The translations under genes were made by a program, and so were the position numbers. Below, piece after piece: positions 54,452 through 62,821 of a DNA stretch of 64,000 nucleotides (its first letter is position 1; each line of letters opens with the position of its first letter). The notes under the pieces were generated by a model, which was not told where the DNA came from, did not search any database, and saw only the letters and a program-made list of their open reading frames with translations. Source of the DNA: an uncultured delta proteobacterium (GTDB lineage: Bacteria; Myxococcota_A; UBA9160; JAFDET01); assembly GCA_947259215.1 (NCBI GenBank), contig CAMYLJ010000017.1:1-64000 (forward strand). Direction: 5' to 3'.

Positions 54452-57313
54452 ATGAGCGATCGCTCCCGGCATCTGGTCGTGGTGCCCCACACCCACTGGG
54501 ATCGCGAGTGGTACCGCACCCACGAGCAGTTCCGAGTTCGGCTGGTTCGTCTCGTCGATCGCCTGCTCGACCTGCTCGAAGGAGACCCGGCGTATCGCCA
54601 CTTCACCCTCGACGGCCAGTCGAGCGCGGTGGCCGACTATCTGGAGGTGCGGCCCGGCGCCCGGGAGCGGATCGCGAAGCTGGTCCGGGACGGGCGCCTG
54701 CTGGTGGGGCCGTGGTTCGTGCTTCCCGACGAGTGGCTCGTGTCCGGCGAAGCCCTGATCCGGAACCTGCGCCTCGGGCTGCGGCAGTCCGAGGCCCTGG
54801 GGTCCGCCATGCGCCTCGGCTACGTGCCGGACCAGTTCGGGCACGTGGGCCAGCTGCCGCAGATCTTCGCGGGCTTCGGCTTCGACGCCGCCGTGCTGTG
54901 GCGGGGCGTCGGAGACGAGGTGGAGACCACGCCGTTCTGGTGGGAGGGGAGGGACGGCACCCGTCTGCTCACGGTCTACCTGCCCCAGGGCTACGGCAAC
55001 GCCGCCCAGCTGCCGCTCGAGCCCGACGCTCTGCGCAGCCGGCTGGAGACGGCGCTGGCCGCGCAGGAGGCGTTTGCCGCGATGCCGTCCGTGCTGCTCA
55101 TGAACGGGTCGGACCACCAGGAGCCGCAGGCCGGGCTGCCGGCGGCGCTGGAGGCGGCGGCGGGCGGCATGCCGGGGGTGACGGCGGAGATCGGGACCCT
55201 GCCGGGCTTCGTCGCGCGCGCGCGCCGGGAGGCGGGCGGCGAACTCTCGCTGCACCGCGGTGAGCTTCGCTCCGGGCTGCGCTCGCCGCTCCTGCCCGGC
55301 TGTGCGTCCGCCCGGACGCCGCAGAAACGACAGGAGTTCGCGAACGACCGTCTGCTCACCCGCGTGCTCGAGCCGCTGGCGGCCTGGCTCGGCGCCCTGG
55401 GCGGCGACCCCGACCCGGAGATCCTCGAGCTGGCCTGGCGCGTCGCGCTCGAGAACCATCCCCACGATTCGGTCTGCGGCTGCTCCATCGACGCGGTGCA
55501 CGACCAGATGGAGACGCGCTTCGCCCGCGTGCGCGAGCTCGCCAGCGCGCATCTCGAGCGCGTCGCCGGCGAGCTCGCCGCGCGCGTGGCGGTGCCCGCG
55601 CGCGGCTTCGGTCGCGGCGCGGGCGCGCCCCTCTTCGTCTGGAATCCGAACGGCGGCGGTCCCGCACTGGTGGAGGGCGAGATCTCCCTGGAGGCGCCCC
55701 TCCGTGGCGGCTCGTTGGGCGCCTTCCACCTGCGTGACGCCGGCGGACGCCGGATCCCCGTGGCGGCCGAGCTGCTGGCGCCCGAGCAGGAGCTCTTCGC
55801 ATTGACCGTGCCCAAGGGCGCCGCGTCCCTGCTGCTCGGCGCGTTCGGCGAGGAGGTCGCCGCGCATCCGGTTCGGGGTGCGCGGCTCGAGGTGCGCGAG
55901 CGGACCCTGCACCTGGACCTGACGGTGGCGGATACGCCCTCCGGCTACGACGCCGCAGAGGTGCGTCGCGAAGTATCCGAGGCGCTGGCACGGGACGACG
56001 AGGTGGAGCAGTTCTCCGTCGTGGTCCGCAAGCTCCCGCGTCTGCGCCTGCGCTTCGCCGACGAGCTTCCGGGGCACGGGCTCCGCAGCTATCGCGTCGC
56101 GCGTGGGCGCGCGCGTCCCCGCGACGAGGCCGGTGTCCGCGCCGGGTCGGCAGAGCACGGGGGAGCCTGGATCGAGAACGCGCACTGGCGCATCGAGGCG
56201 GATGCCGCTGGTCACGTGCGCATGCTGCGCCGCGCAGACGGGCTGGCGCTGGACGACGCCCTGCGCCTGGTCTCGGAGGGCGACCGGGGTGACGAGTACA
56301 ACTTCGATCCGGTGCCCGGCGCGCCTCTGGCGGATCATCCCGAGCGGGTGCGCGTGCGGGCGACGGGCGTCGGCGAGGCAGCGGCGCGCCTGGAGATCGA
56401 AGCGCGCTACCGCGTGCCCGAGTCGCTGACGCCCGACCGCGCCGGACGCGCGGAGCGAACGCTGCCGCTGTCGGCGCGGCTGCGGCTGGAGCTCTTCGAG
56501 GACAGCGACCGGGTCGACCTGGACCTCGAGCTGGACAACCGCGCGCGCGACCACCGGCTGCGCCTGCACGTGCGGGCGCCCTTCAGCGCCCGTCGCTTCC
56601 AGGTGGAGTCCGCCTTCGAGGTGGTGGATCGGCCCATCGCGCCGGAGCGCGGGGGCTTCGGCAGCCTGCATCCGGCGGAGTTCCCGATCGGCGCGGTGCC
56701 GCAGCGGGCCTTCGCCAGTCTGCTGGGGGACGAGACCGGCCTCACGCTGGCGAACCGCGGCGTGACCGAGGTGGAGGCCGTGCCGGAGGTCGACGGCCGC
56801 ACGAGCCTGGCGCTGACCGTGCTCCGCGCCGTGGGCTGGCTCTCGCGGGACGACCTCGCGCTGCGGCCCGGCCACGCGGGACCGCCCCTCGAGACCCCCG
56901 GCGCCCAGGTGCCGGGAACGCATCGGGTAGAGCTCTCCCTGCGCTGGCATGCGCCCGACGCGCCGGAACGGGTCCTGCGGGCGCACGCGCACGCCTACCC
57001 GCCCGTGCCGTTCGCGGGCGGCGCCCCGGGACCGGGTCCGCTGCGCGACGGCCAGCGCCTGGTCGAGGTGGACGACCCCGCGGTCGTGGTCTCGGCGATC
57101 GAGCCGCGCGCCGACGGTCGCGCGCTGGTGCGCCTGTGGAACGCCTCCCCCGAGCCGCGGGGGGTGGACGTGCGCTGGGGCGGCGGGGCCGGTCGCCTCG
57201 AGCCGGTGGACCTGGCCGAGCGCCCGCTGGCGGAGCCGGCCGCGGACGGCGCTGGGGCGGAAGCCCGGGTGGAGCTGCCGGGCTGGCGAATCGCGAACCT
57301 CCTGGTTCGCTAG
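54452..57313 (+). CDS. Glycoside hydrolase family 38 alpha-mannosidase
   Basis: The 953-residue enzyme opens MSDRSRHLVVVPHTHWDREWY, the family's zinc site with His15 and Asp17. It has the nucleophile Asp127 in GYVPDQFGHVGQLPQIF and the late zinc His in ALENHPHDSVCGCSIDAVHDQM, so all catalytic elements are intact. The N-terminal (beta/alpha) domain is followed by the middle helical and two or three C-terminal beta domains, ending at ANLLVR. It resembles MngB-type bacterial enzymes acting on mannosyl-glycerate or alpha-mannosides. No signal peptide is seen, so it is cytoplasmic. ATG at 54452 is selected over 54311, since family similarity begins there. Confidence 0.93.
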   Translation: MSDRSRHLVVVPHTHWDREWYRTHEQFRVRLVRLVDRLLDLLEGDPAYRHFTLDGQSSAVADYLEVRPGARERIAKLVRDGRLLVGPWFVLPDEWLVSGEALIRNLRLGLRQSEALGSAMRLGYVPDQFGHVGQLPQIFAGFGFDAAVLWRGVGDEVETTPFWWEGRDGTRLLTVYLPQGYGNAAQLPLEPDALRSRLETALAAQEAFAAMPSVLLMNGSDHQEPQAGLPAALEAAAGGMPGVTAEIGTLPGFVARARREAGGELSLHRGELRSGLRSPLLPGCASARTPQKRQEFANDRLLTRVLEPLAAWLGALGGDPDPEILELAWRVALENHPHDSVCGCSIDAVHDQMETRFARVRELASAHLERVAGELAARVAVPARGFGRGAGAPLFVWNPNGGGPALVEGEISLEAPLRGGSLGAFHLRDAGGRRIPVAAELLAPEQELFALTVPKGAASLLLGAFGEEVAAHPVRGARLEVRERTLHLDLTVADTPSGYDAAEVRREVSEALARDDEVEQFSVVVRKLPRLRLRFADELPGHGLRSYRVARGRARPRDEAGVRAGSAEHGGAWIENAHWRIEADAAGHVRMLRRADGLALDDALRLVSEGDRGDEYNFDPVPGAPLADHPERVRVRATGVGEAAARLEIEARYRVPESLTPDRAGRAERTLPLSARLRLELFEDSDRVDLDLELDNRARDHRLRLHVRAPFSARRFQVESAFEVVDRPIAPERGGFGSLHPAEFPIGAVPQRAFASLLGDETGLTLANRGVTEVEAVPEVDGRTSLALTVLRAVGWLSRDDLALRPGHAGPPLETPGAQVPGTHRVELSLRWHAPDAPERVLRAHAHAYPPVPFAGGAPGPGPLRDGQRLVEVDDPAVVVSAIEPRADGRALVRLWNASPEPRGVDVRWGGGAGRLEPVDLAERPLAEPAADGAGAEARVELPGWRIANLLVR

Positions 57314-57316
57314 GGG

Positions 57317-57371
57317 ACGTTGGTTAAGAAGTTCAGAAACTGCAGCAGTTTCTGAACTTCTTAACCAACGT
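57317..57371. repeat. 55-bp perfect palindrome (27-bp arms, 1-nt centre)
   Basis: Arm 57317-57343 (ACGTTGGTTAAGAAGTTC...) is the exact inverse complement of 57345-57371, with a single A between. The sequence is far richer in A/T than its surroundings and lies four bases after the GH38 stop. It could act as a bidirectional transcription stop, but neither side has a clear T-run. Perfect symmetry and foreign base composition suggest a mobile or repeated palindromic element. Confidence 0.85.
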
Positions 57372-57394
57372 GAAGCGGGCGGGGGGGACGTCGC

Positions 57395-58306
57395 ATGGGT
57401 CGCACGCGCTTGAGGGGCATCTGCATCGGGGGCCTTCAGATCGGGATCGAGGTGCCGCCGGGGTTGCCCTGGGACTTCGGCTCGGCGGAGGAGGGCGCCT
57501 TCGGCGCCGTGTCCCGCGAGCCGGACGTGAGCGTGGGCGTGCGCCTGGCGCCGGTCGCTCCCGCGCGGCGACCGGATCTCTCGCGTGCGGCGCGGCGCGA
57601 TCGCGTCGAGGTGGACCGCACGCCGCGGGGGTGGCGGGTGCTCCACCGGTACCGCGGCGTGGTGGAGCGCGAGGCGCGCTTCGATCACGATCTGTCCATG
57701 GGCGAGATCCGGGTGCAGCCGGGCTCGCCGTCGGCGCGCCGCTGCAGCAACCCGCTCGGATTCCCGCTCGACGAGTGGCTCGTGCGCCACCGGCTTGCCC
57801 TGGAGGGTGGCCTGATGCTGAGAGGCTGCGGCGCCGTGCGGGATGGGCGGGCCACCGTGTTGGCGGGTGCCGGTGGGAGCGAGCGCCGCACCGCTGCGCG
57901 CTGGCTGGCCGCGCATCCCGGCGTGACGCTCCTGTCCGACTGCCGGGTCGCCCTGCGCGCCGAGGCGACGGGTTTTCGCGCTCATCCGACACCCTGGGGC
58001 GCACCGAGTCCGGCCGTTCCGGGCGCGGCGGCGCGGCTCGAGGCCGTCTACGCCCTCGCGCCCGCGTCGACCCTGACCGCGCGCCCCCTCACGGGCGCCG
58101 AGGCCGTGGCGGCCCTGGTCGCCGCGCTGGCGCCGCTCGAGCACCCGGCCGCCGGCGAGCGCGCCCTCGCCACCCTGGAGCGGCTGGCGGAGCGGGTGCC
58201 GGTGGTGCGGCTGGGGATCCCCGCCCAGGCCGACCGGCGGCTTCCCGAGCTCGTCTGGGGCGAGGGCTCCGCGCTGGCCGGGCGCCTCTGGCCCCGGGCC
58301 GCCTGA
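57395..58306 (+). CDS. HprK-like protein with degenerate P-loop
   Basis: The 303-residue product has an N-terminal variable half, DHDLSMGEIRV, and PLDEWLVRHRLALEGGLMLRGCGAV. Then comes a P-loop-like VLAGAGGSERRT (residues 155-166), where the Lys-Ser/Thr of GxxGxGKS/T is replaced by Arg-Arg. LLSDCRVALRAEATGFRAHPTPWG corresponds to the SDDRV...F.AYGTPWHG segment of HPr kinase-like proteins. The family resemblance is clear, but nucleotide binding is doubtful. No PqqD, HPr or ABC partner is adjacent. It lies downstream of the palindrome. Confidence 0.65.
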   Translation: MGRTRLRGICIGGLQIGIEVPPGLPWDFGSAEEGAFGAVSREPDVSVGVRLAPVAPARRPDLSRAARRDRVEVDRTPRGWRVLHRYRGVVEREARFDHDLSMGEIRVQPGSPSARRCSNPLGFPLDEWLVRHRLALEGGLMLRGCGAVRDGRATVLAGAGGSERRTAARWLAAHPGVTLLSDCRVALRAEATGFRAHPTPWGAPSPAVPGAAARLEAVYALAPASTLTARPLTGAEAVAALVAALAPLEHPAAGERALATLERLAERVPVVRLGIPAQADRRLPELVWGEGSALAGRLWPRAA

Positions 58307-58344
58307 GCCTCCGCCCGTCTCGGGCGAACCCCTCAGACGGCGCT

Positions 58345-58371
58345 CCCGATCCGCTCCGGTGTCGGGTTTTT
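58345..58371 (+). terminator. Possible weak terminator after the HprK-like gene
   Basis: CCCGA (58345-58349) can pair with TCGGG (58362-58366) across a 12-base loop, followed by TTTTT. The stem is short, so the call is tentative. Confidence 0.35.
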
Positions 58372-58490
58372 GGGGTCCCCGCCGGGCTCCCGCGGGCGTA
58401 CACTGTGCGTGCGCGAGCCGATGAACCAGTGAACGCGGCGGATCGACCCCTGGGGTGGGGTCCGGTCCGAAAGCTCTGTGGAGGTGGCTC

Positions 58491-58724
58491 ATGAAGCCGC
58501 TGATCGAGGACATCGTGAAGGCGTTGGTGGACAAGCCGGATGAAGTGCACATCAACGAGGTACACGGGGAGCACGCGCACGTGCTCGAGCTGACCGTGGC
58601 CAAGGACGACCTGGGGAAGGTGATCGGCAAGGGGGGGGCTCACGCATCCGCCATCCGCACGCTGATGGCGGCCGCCAGCGGCAAGGAAAAGAAGCGTTAC
58701 ATCCTCGAGATCATCGAGCACTAG
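58491..58724 (+). CDS. khpA: KH-domain RNA-binding protein KhpA
   Basis: The 77-residue protein is a single KH domain, starting MKPLIEDIVKALVDKPDEVHINEVHGEHAHVLELTVAKDDLGKVIGKGGAHASAI. Its RNA-gripping GxxG loop is GKGG at residues 46-49. KhpA (YlqC) homologues bind RNA with KhpB/Jag and affect cell division and translation. It is normally beside rpsP-rimM-trmD; here it stands alone between the HprK-like and acyl-CoA synthetase genes. ATG at 58491 follows GGAGGTGG. Confidence 0.92.
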   Translation: MKPLIEDIVKALVDKPDEVHINEVHGEHAHVLELTVAKDDLGKVIGKGGAHASAIRTLMAAASGKEKKRYILEIIEH

Positions 58725-58784
58725 CCGCGGGCCCGACGCGGCGGGTTCGTCTACGCTCTCGGGTTCTCTCGACCCGGAGGAAGC

Positions 58785-60602
58785 GTGAGCGAAACCCCCA
58801 CGTTCGACGCACCGCTGACCGTGCGCGCCCAGATCGAGGCGCGTGCGAACCATGCCGCCACCGCCGACAAGGTCTTCCTGTACCAGGATGACCGCGCCTG
58901 GAGCTATCGCCGCTTCCGTGACGAGAGCGTGCGTGCGGCCCACGTGCTGGGCCGGCGCCTCGGCCGCTGCGACGAGAGTCGCCCCGGCCACGTGGCCATG
59001 CTGCTCGAGAACCACCTGGAGCTGCTGGGGCTCTACGGCGGCTGCGCCTACGGGGGGCACACCCTCTTCGGAGTGAACACGGGCCTGCGGGGCGACGTGC
59101 TGGCCGGCGTGCTGAACCAGGCGCTGGCGCGGGTGATCGTGGTGGACGAGCGCTTCGCCGGCGAGTTGGAGCGAGTTGCCGGCGCCCTCAAGCACGTAGC
59201 AGAGGAGAACATCCTGGTGCTTCCGACCCAGGGCGGGACGCCGCCGGCCGGGCGCGACTGGCTGGCCGCCCTGCGCGACGAGGCTCCCGACGGCGCCTCC
59301 CTCGAGGCACCGGACGTGGACGTGACGCCGCAGACCAACCTGATGGTGATCTACACCTCGGGGACGACCGGGCTGCCCAAGGGCATCAACAACAACCACT
59401 TCAAGCTCCTGGCCACCGGGATCGGGGTCTCGACCACCTGCGAGATGGGGCCGGACGACGTCGGCTACACCTGCATGCCGCTCTTCCACTCGAACTCCAT
59501 GTTCGTCGGGATGTCGCCCAACTTCTGGGTGGGCGGAAGCGTGGTAGTGCGCGAGCGCTTCAGCGCCAGCAACTTTGCGCCCGACGTCCTGCGCTACGGC
59601 GTCACCGGCTGGAACTACGTGGGCGAGCCGGTCCACTACGTGCTCGACGCCGTCGAGAAGCAGTTCGGGGGCGACCCCGAGCGGATCCGCGCGGAGCTGA
59701 CCGAGAACCCGGCGAACCGCATGCGCTTCGCCGTGGGCAACGGCGCCTCGCCCCCGGACATCGACCGCTTCTGCAGCTGGTTCGGGCTCGAGGAGATGTA
59801 CGAGCTCTACGGCTCCACCGAAGCCGCCATCAGCACCTTCCGCAGGCGGGGCGATCCCCGGGGTAGCGTCGGCGAGGTCCAGGACGAGGCCGTGAAGATC
59901 CTGAACGAGGCCGGGAGCGAGTGCCCGCCCGCCGAGCTCGACGCCGACGGCAAGATCCGCAACTACGCCGAGGCGGTGGGCGAGATCTGCCGCGCGGCCG
60001 ACGAGACCGGGCTATTCCAGGGCTACTTCGACAACGCCGACGCCAACGCCTCCAAGTACCGGGAGGGGGTCTACCACTCGGGCGACCTGGGGCACATCCT
60101 CGAGCACGACGGCAAGCGCTACCTCTTCTTCGACGGCCGCACCGACGACTGGATCCGCAAGGACGGGGAGAACTTCTCCGCCGCCCAGGTGGGGCGGCTG
60201 GCGGCCGAGCACCCGGACGTCGCCCTGGCCGCCGCCTACGGCGTCCCGTGCGCGGTGTCCGACGAGCTCGTGATGGTGGCGCTGAAGCTGCGCCCCGGGG
60301 CCACCTTCGATCCCCAGGGCTTCTTCGACTACTGCGAGCGGCAGTGCCGCGAGGGCGCCATGGACCGCAAGTGGTTCCCGGACTTCGTGCGGCTGGTGGA
60401 CGACTTCACCTTCACCCAGACCCAGAAGATCCTGGTGCGCGAGCTGAAGCGGGACCACTTCCACCGCGAGCGCCTGCCGGAGGCTCCGATCTGGTGGCGG
60501 GTGCGCGGCGAACGGGGCTACCGGCCCTTCAGCGCCGAGGACTTCGCCGGCCTCCGCGGCCAGTTCGCCGAGGCCGAGCGGGAAGCGCTGCTGGACGCCT
60601 GA
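58785..60602 (+). CDS. AMP-binding acyl-CoA synthetase (FadD/FATP-like)
   Basis: The 605-residue adenylate-forming enzyme has the P-loop YTSGTTGLPKG at residues 190-200, YELYGSTEAAIS, VYHSGDLGHILEHDGKRYLFFDGRTDDWIRKDGENFSAAQV and a C-terminal FTQTQKILVRELKRD with the catalytic Lys. The MYELYGSTEA and RTDDWIRKDGENFS stretches resemble long-chain or very-long-chain fatty acyl-CoA ligases (FATP and FadD17 group). It starts at GTG behind GGAGGAA. Its chain-length preference is not deducible. Confidence 0.87.
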   Translation: MSETPTFDAPLTVRAQIEARANHAATADKVFLYQDDRAWSYRRFRDESVRAAHVLGRRLGRCDESRPGHVAMLLENHLELLGLYGGCAYGGHTLFGVNTGLRGDVLAGVLNQALARVIVVDERFAGELERVAGALKHVAEENILVLPTQGGTPPAGRDWLAALRDEAPDGASLEAPDVDVTPQTNLMVIYTSGTTGLPKGINNNHFKLLATGIGVSTTCEMGPDDVGYTCMPLFHSNSMFVGMSPNFWVGGSVVVRERFSASNFAPDVLRYGVTGWNYVGEPVHYVLDAVEKQFGGDPERIRAELTENPANRMRFAVGNGASPPDIDRFCSWFGLEEMYELYGSTEAAISTFRRRGDPRGSVGEVQDEAVKILNEAGSECPPAELDADGKIRNYAEAVGEICRAADETGLFQGYFDNADANASKYREGVYHSGDLGHILEHDGKRYLFFDGRTDDWIRKDGENFSAAQVGRLAAEHPDVALAAAYGVPCAVSDELVMVALKLRPGATFDPQGFFDYCERQCREGAMDRKWFPDFVRLVDDFTFTQTQKILVRELKRDHFHRERLPEAPIWWRVRGERGYRPFSAEDFAGLRGQFAEAEREALLDA

Positions 60603-60798
60603 GCCCCCGGCGCACCGATCCGAACGCCGGGTTACGAGTTCGTGCTTCCCCGCGCGGGGCGCCGTCCCCGCCCCCGCAGGGCCGGATGGGGGTCCGGGGG
60701 GTTGTCCCGGCTTCTGCCGCCCGGTGCGCTCGGCACGGGGCTTGCTCCCTACAAATTGCGACGTGAGCCCCGTCACGATTCCGACGGGCGGAGGAGAG

Positions 60799-61299
60799 AT
60801 GGACGCGACCTTCACCGCTGAGGAGCACTACCGGCAGGGCTGCGAGCGCCTTGCGGAGGGCCAGCACGCTCCGGCCCTCGAGCATTTCCGCGCGGCCCAC
60901 GAGCTGGACGCCGCGAGTCCGCGCTACGCCTCCTACTACGGACTCGGCCTGGCCCTGGTGGAGCGGCGCTTCAACCGGGCGGTGGAGCTCTGCCGCAGCG
61001 CCGTGAAGGAGGAGTTCTTCAGCCCCGACCTCTATCACAACCTGGCGCGGGTCCACCTGGCGTTCGGCTTCAAGGCCGAGGGCATCCGCTACCTGCGGCG
61101 CGGCTTGATGATCGACCCCGCCGATCCCGCCATCCGGGAGGAGCTCGAGGACCTCGGGTGTCGCAGCCGGCCGGTGCTGGAGTTCCTGCCGCGCAACCAC
61201 TTCCTCAATCGCTGGCTGGGCCGCGTGAAGCGCCAGCTCGGTCTGCTCGACGTGCCCGGCGAGGAAGACGAGCCCGAATCCATCCGCGCCGCCGCGTAG
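60799..61299 (+). CDS. TPR-repeat protein
   Basis: The 166-residue product has about three tetratricopeptide repeats: AEEHYRQGCERLAEGQHAPALEHFRAAHELDAAS, then YGLGLALVERRFNRAVELCRSAVKEEFFSPDLYHNLARVHLAFGFKAEGIRYLRRGLMIDPADPAI. A basic tail includes FLPRNHFLNRWLGRVKRQLG. TPRs mediate protein contacts; no partner can be named. ATG at 60799 follows GGAGGAGAG; a longer upstream frame lacks repeat character. Confidence 0.8.
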   Translation: MDATFTAEEHYRQGCERLAEGQHAPALEHFRAAHELDAASPRYASYYGLGLALVERRFNRAVELCRSAVKEEFFSPDLYHNLARVHLAFGFKAEGIRYLRRGLMIDPADPAIREELEDLGCRSRPVLEFLPRNHFLNRWLGRVKRQLGLLDVPGEEDEPESIRAAA

Positions 61300-61367
61300 C
61301 CCCTCCTTGACGGCTCGCGCGCGAGCGACTATCCGTCCGGACCCGAGTGCGAAGGAGTGCGGTCACC

Positions 61368-61460
61368 GTGGGCAGCGTGATCAAGAAGCGCCGCAAGAAG
61401 ATGCGGAAGCACAAGAAGAAGAAGCTCCTGAAGCGCGCGCGCCACAAGCGCAAGCGCTAG
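61368..61460 (+). CDS. bS22 / AURKAIP1-COX24-type micro-protein (30 residues)
   Basis: GTG at 61368, with AAGGAG about 12 bases upstream, begins a 30-codon frame: MGSVIKKRRKKMRKHKKKKL, then LKRARHKRKR and TAG. This matches the AURKAIP1/COX24 domain proteins, including the actinobacterial 30S protein bS22 (start MGSVIKKRRKRM). Those sit on the 30S subunit near the decoding region. The gene lies 68 nt after the TPR gene. It is short enough to be skipped by most annotation pipelines. Confidence 0.85.
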   Translation: MGSVIKKRRKKMRKHKKKKLLKRARHKRKR

Positions 61461-61896
61461 CCGGCGCACAACTCCCAACTATCCGAAAACCTTGGAGTTA
61501 ATCGCGCATTGCGGCGCTGCCGCGAGGCTGCCGCAGTGCGTCGACGCCCGGGTGCGCGCTGCGTCGTGACGCCGCGGTTCGAGCCCATATCGTCGAGTTG
61601 CCGGCAGCTTTGTCTTGCAGGGCCTCGGATTTTTTACGCTTTGCTATTGACGGCCCGAAAAAGGTGCTGTTAGCCTCGCCCGCAAGAGTGGCTCTAGGCC
61701 CGCGGACTACGTCGCTTCGTCGTAGTCGGGGAGGCAAGATTGCCTTCAAGTCGTGGGTTCTGGCCACCGATGAGGGTCCGAAAGCAACTGACCTCGCAAC
61801 CACGCGAGGTTGGGAGGCTCTCGGTCACCGCAGGCGGTGTCCGGGGGGTCGCACGGTGCGATCCAGCAGAGCCCGAACAGGGGGGTGAACCCAGAG
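61461..61896 (+). promoter_or_regulatory. Long leader region upstream of the histone H1-like gene
   Basis: This 436-base interval has no convincing gene. It holds a run ATTTTTTACGC near 61629 and the promoter at 61647. Several short hairpins lie in the expected leader: GACTACG/CGTAGTC (61705-61727), ACCTCGC/GCGAGGT (61791-61810) and CACCGC/GCGGTG near 61825. A structured 5' UTR of about 220 nt is inferred. Confidence 0.45.
61647..61676 (+). promoter_or_regulatory. Likely promoter of the histone H1-like gene
   Basis: TTGACG (61647-61652), an 18-base spacer with CGAAAAAGG, and TAGCCT (61671-61676). The -35 is strong, the -10 moderate. It would give a leader of about 215 bases. Confidence 0.45.
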
Positions 61897-62238
61897 ATGG
61901 CAGTTCGTCGAAGAAGGAAGAAGGCAGCGACCAAGAAGGCCACGCGCCGCAAGGCGACGCGCAAGAAGGCCACGCGGAAGAAGGCCCGTCGCAAGAAGGC
62001 CACCCGCAAGAAGGCCACGCGCAAGAAGGCCACACGCAAGAAGGCCACGCGCAAGAAGGCCACGCGCCGCAAGAAGGCGACGCGGAAGAAGGCCACTCGC
62101 CGCAAGAAGGCGACGCGCAAGAAGGCCACACGCAAGAAGGCCACGCGCCGCAAGAAGGCGACGCGGAAGAAGGCCACGCGCAAGAAGGCGCGGCGCAAGA
62201 AGGCCACGCGCAAGAAGGCGCGGCGCAAGAAGGCCTAG
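61897..62238 (+). CDS. Histone H1-like Ala/Thr/Lys/Arg-repeat protein
   Basis: The 113-residue product starts MAVRRRRKKAATKKATRRKA and consists almost entirely of short repeats of the types KKATR, RKKAT and RRKKA. Nearly all residues are Lys, Arg, Ala or Thr, with no hydrophobic core. Such proteins resemble the histone H1-like DNA-binding proteins of Chlamydia and several high-GC Gram-negatives and probably compact the nucleoid, though an RNA-binding role cannot be excluded. Codon repetition (AAGAAGGCCACGCGC units) makes the gene prone to length change. ATG at 61897 is used; upstream in-frame codons at 61810-61896 are compositionally unlike the gene. Confidence 0.85.
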   Translation: MAVRRRRKKAATKKATRRKATRKKATRKKARRKKATRKKATRKKATRKKATRKKATRRKKATRKKATRRKKATRKKATRKKATRRKKATRKKATRKKARRKKATRKKARRKKA

Positions 62239-62288
62239 AGCGCTCCGGCGTTCGAAGCCGCGGCCTTCATCGATCGAAGGCCATGGGA

Positions 62289-62320
62289 CCCCGGCCGGCA
62301 CTCGCCGGCCGGGGTTTCCT
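62289..62320 (+). terminator. Rho-independent terminator after the histone-like gene
   Basis: An 11-bp perfect stem, CCCCGGCCGGC (62289-62299) with GCCGGCCGGGG (62304-62314), has loop ACTC and then TTTCCTT. It separates the histone-like gene from rpoZ. Confidence 0.85.
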
Positions 62321-62388
62321 TCGTCTGGGGATTCCCCTAGTCTCCGCCTTTCGGCGATCCCCCGCAGGGAGCCGCCTCAGGAGCCCGC

Positions 62389-62604
62389 ATGGCACGCATC
62401 ACGGTCGAGGACTGCACCGAGAAGGTCCGCAACCGCTTCCACCTGGTCCAGATGGCCGCCATCCGGACCAAGCAGCTGAAGAAGGGGGCGCGGGCGCTGG
62501 TGCAGACCGAGGAGAACAAGGAGGTGGTGACCTCCTTGCGCGAGATCGCTGCGGGGTACATTCAGGCGGACTATCCCGAGGCGGAGGCGCCCGAGTCCGA
62601 GTAG
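62389..62604 (+). CDS. rpoZ: RNA polymerase omega subunit
   Basis: Omega aids beta-prime folding and, in many bacteria, ppGpp binding. The 71-residue product [34 protein letters not shown], with [16 protein letters not shown], is a clear match. It lacks the longer C-terminal tail of enteric omega. CAGGAG precedes the ATG. The usual gmk and spoT neighbours are not seen; a kinase-like gene follows in the opposite direction. Confidence 0.93.
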   Translation: MARITVEDCTEKVRNRFHLVQMAAIRTKQLKKGARALVQTEENKEVVTSLREIAAGYIQADYPEAEAPESE

Positions 62605-62821
62605 GCCCGCGCCCGGCGGGCGTATCTGCTGCGCGGCTTCGGTTCGCGCGCACCCATGTTCGAGCCCAGCACCGGTTCCGTCAGCGCGCTCACAGGCGCC
62701 GCTCCGCAGACACGCCCGCCCGGCGCCGGCGGCGGGTAGCTCGCGGGCGCTTCCGTCTCCGGATCGGGCGCGTAGCTTGGTTCGCGCCGCGATCTCACCC
62801 AAGGAGCGGGGTGGGGTGGGG

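Noticed and set aside
57317-57371. Simple Rho-independent terminator for the GH38 gene
   Set aside because: The stem is much longer than needed and neither strand has a T-run after it, so I list it as a palindromic repeat instead.
51632-58630. A 2332-codon open frame on the minus strand from the CAP gene to khpA
   Set aside because: It shadows the CAP-domain, mgtE, GH38 and HprK-like genes, has no family-like segments beyond GC bias, and conflicts with mgtE on the same strand in another frame.
61950-62235. Regular AAGAAGGCCACGCGC-type repeats suggesting a CRISPR or minisatellite
   Set aside because: The repeats have no spacers, stay in frame and encode the KKATR units of the histone H1-like protein.
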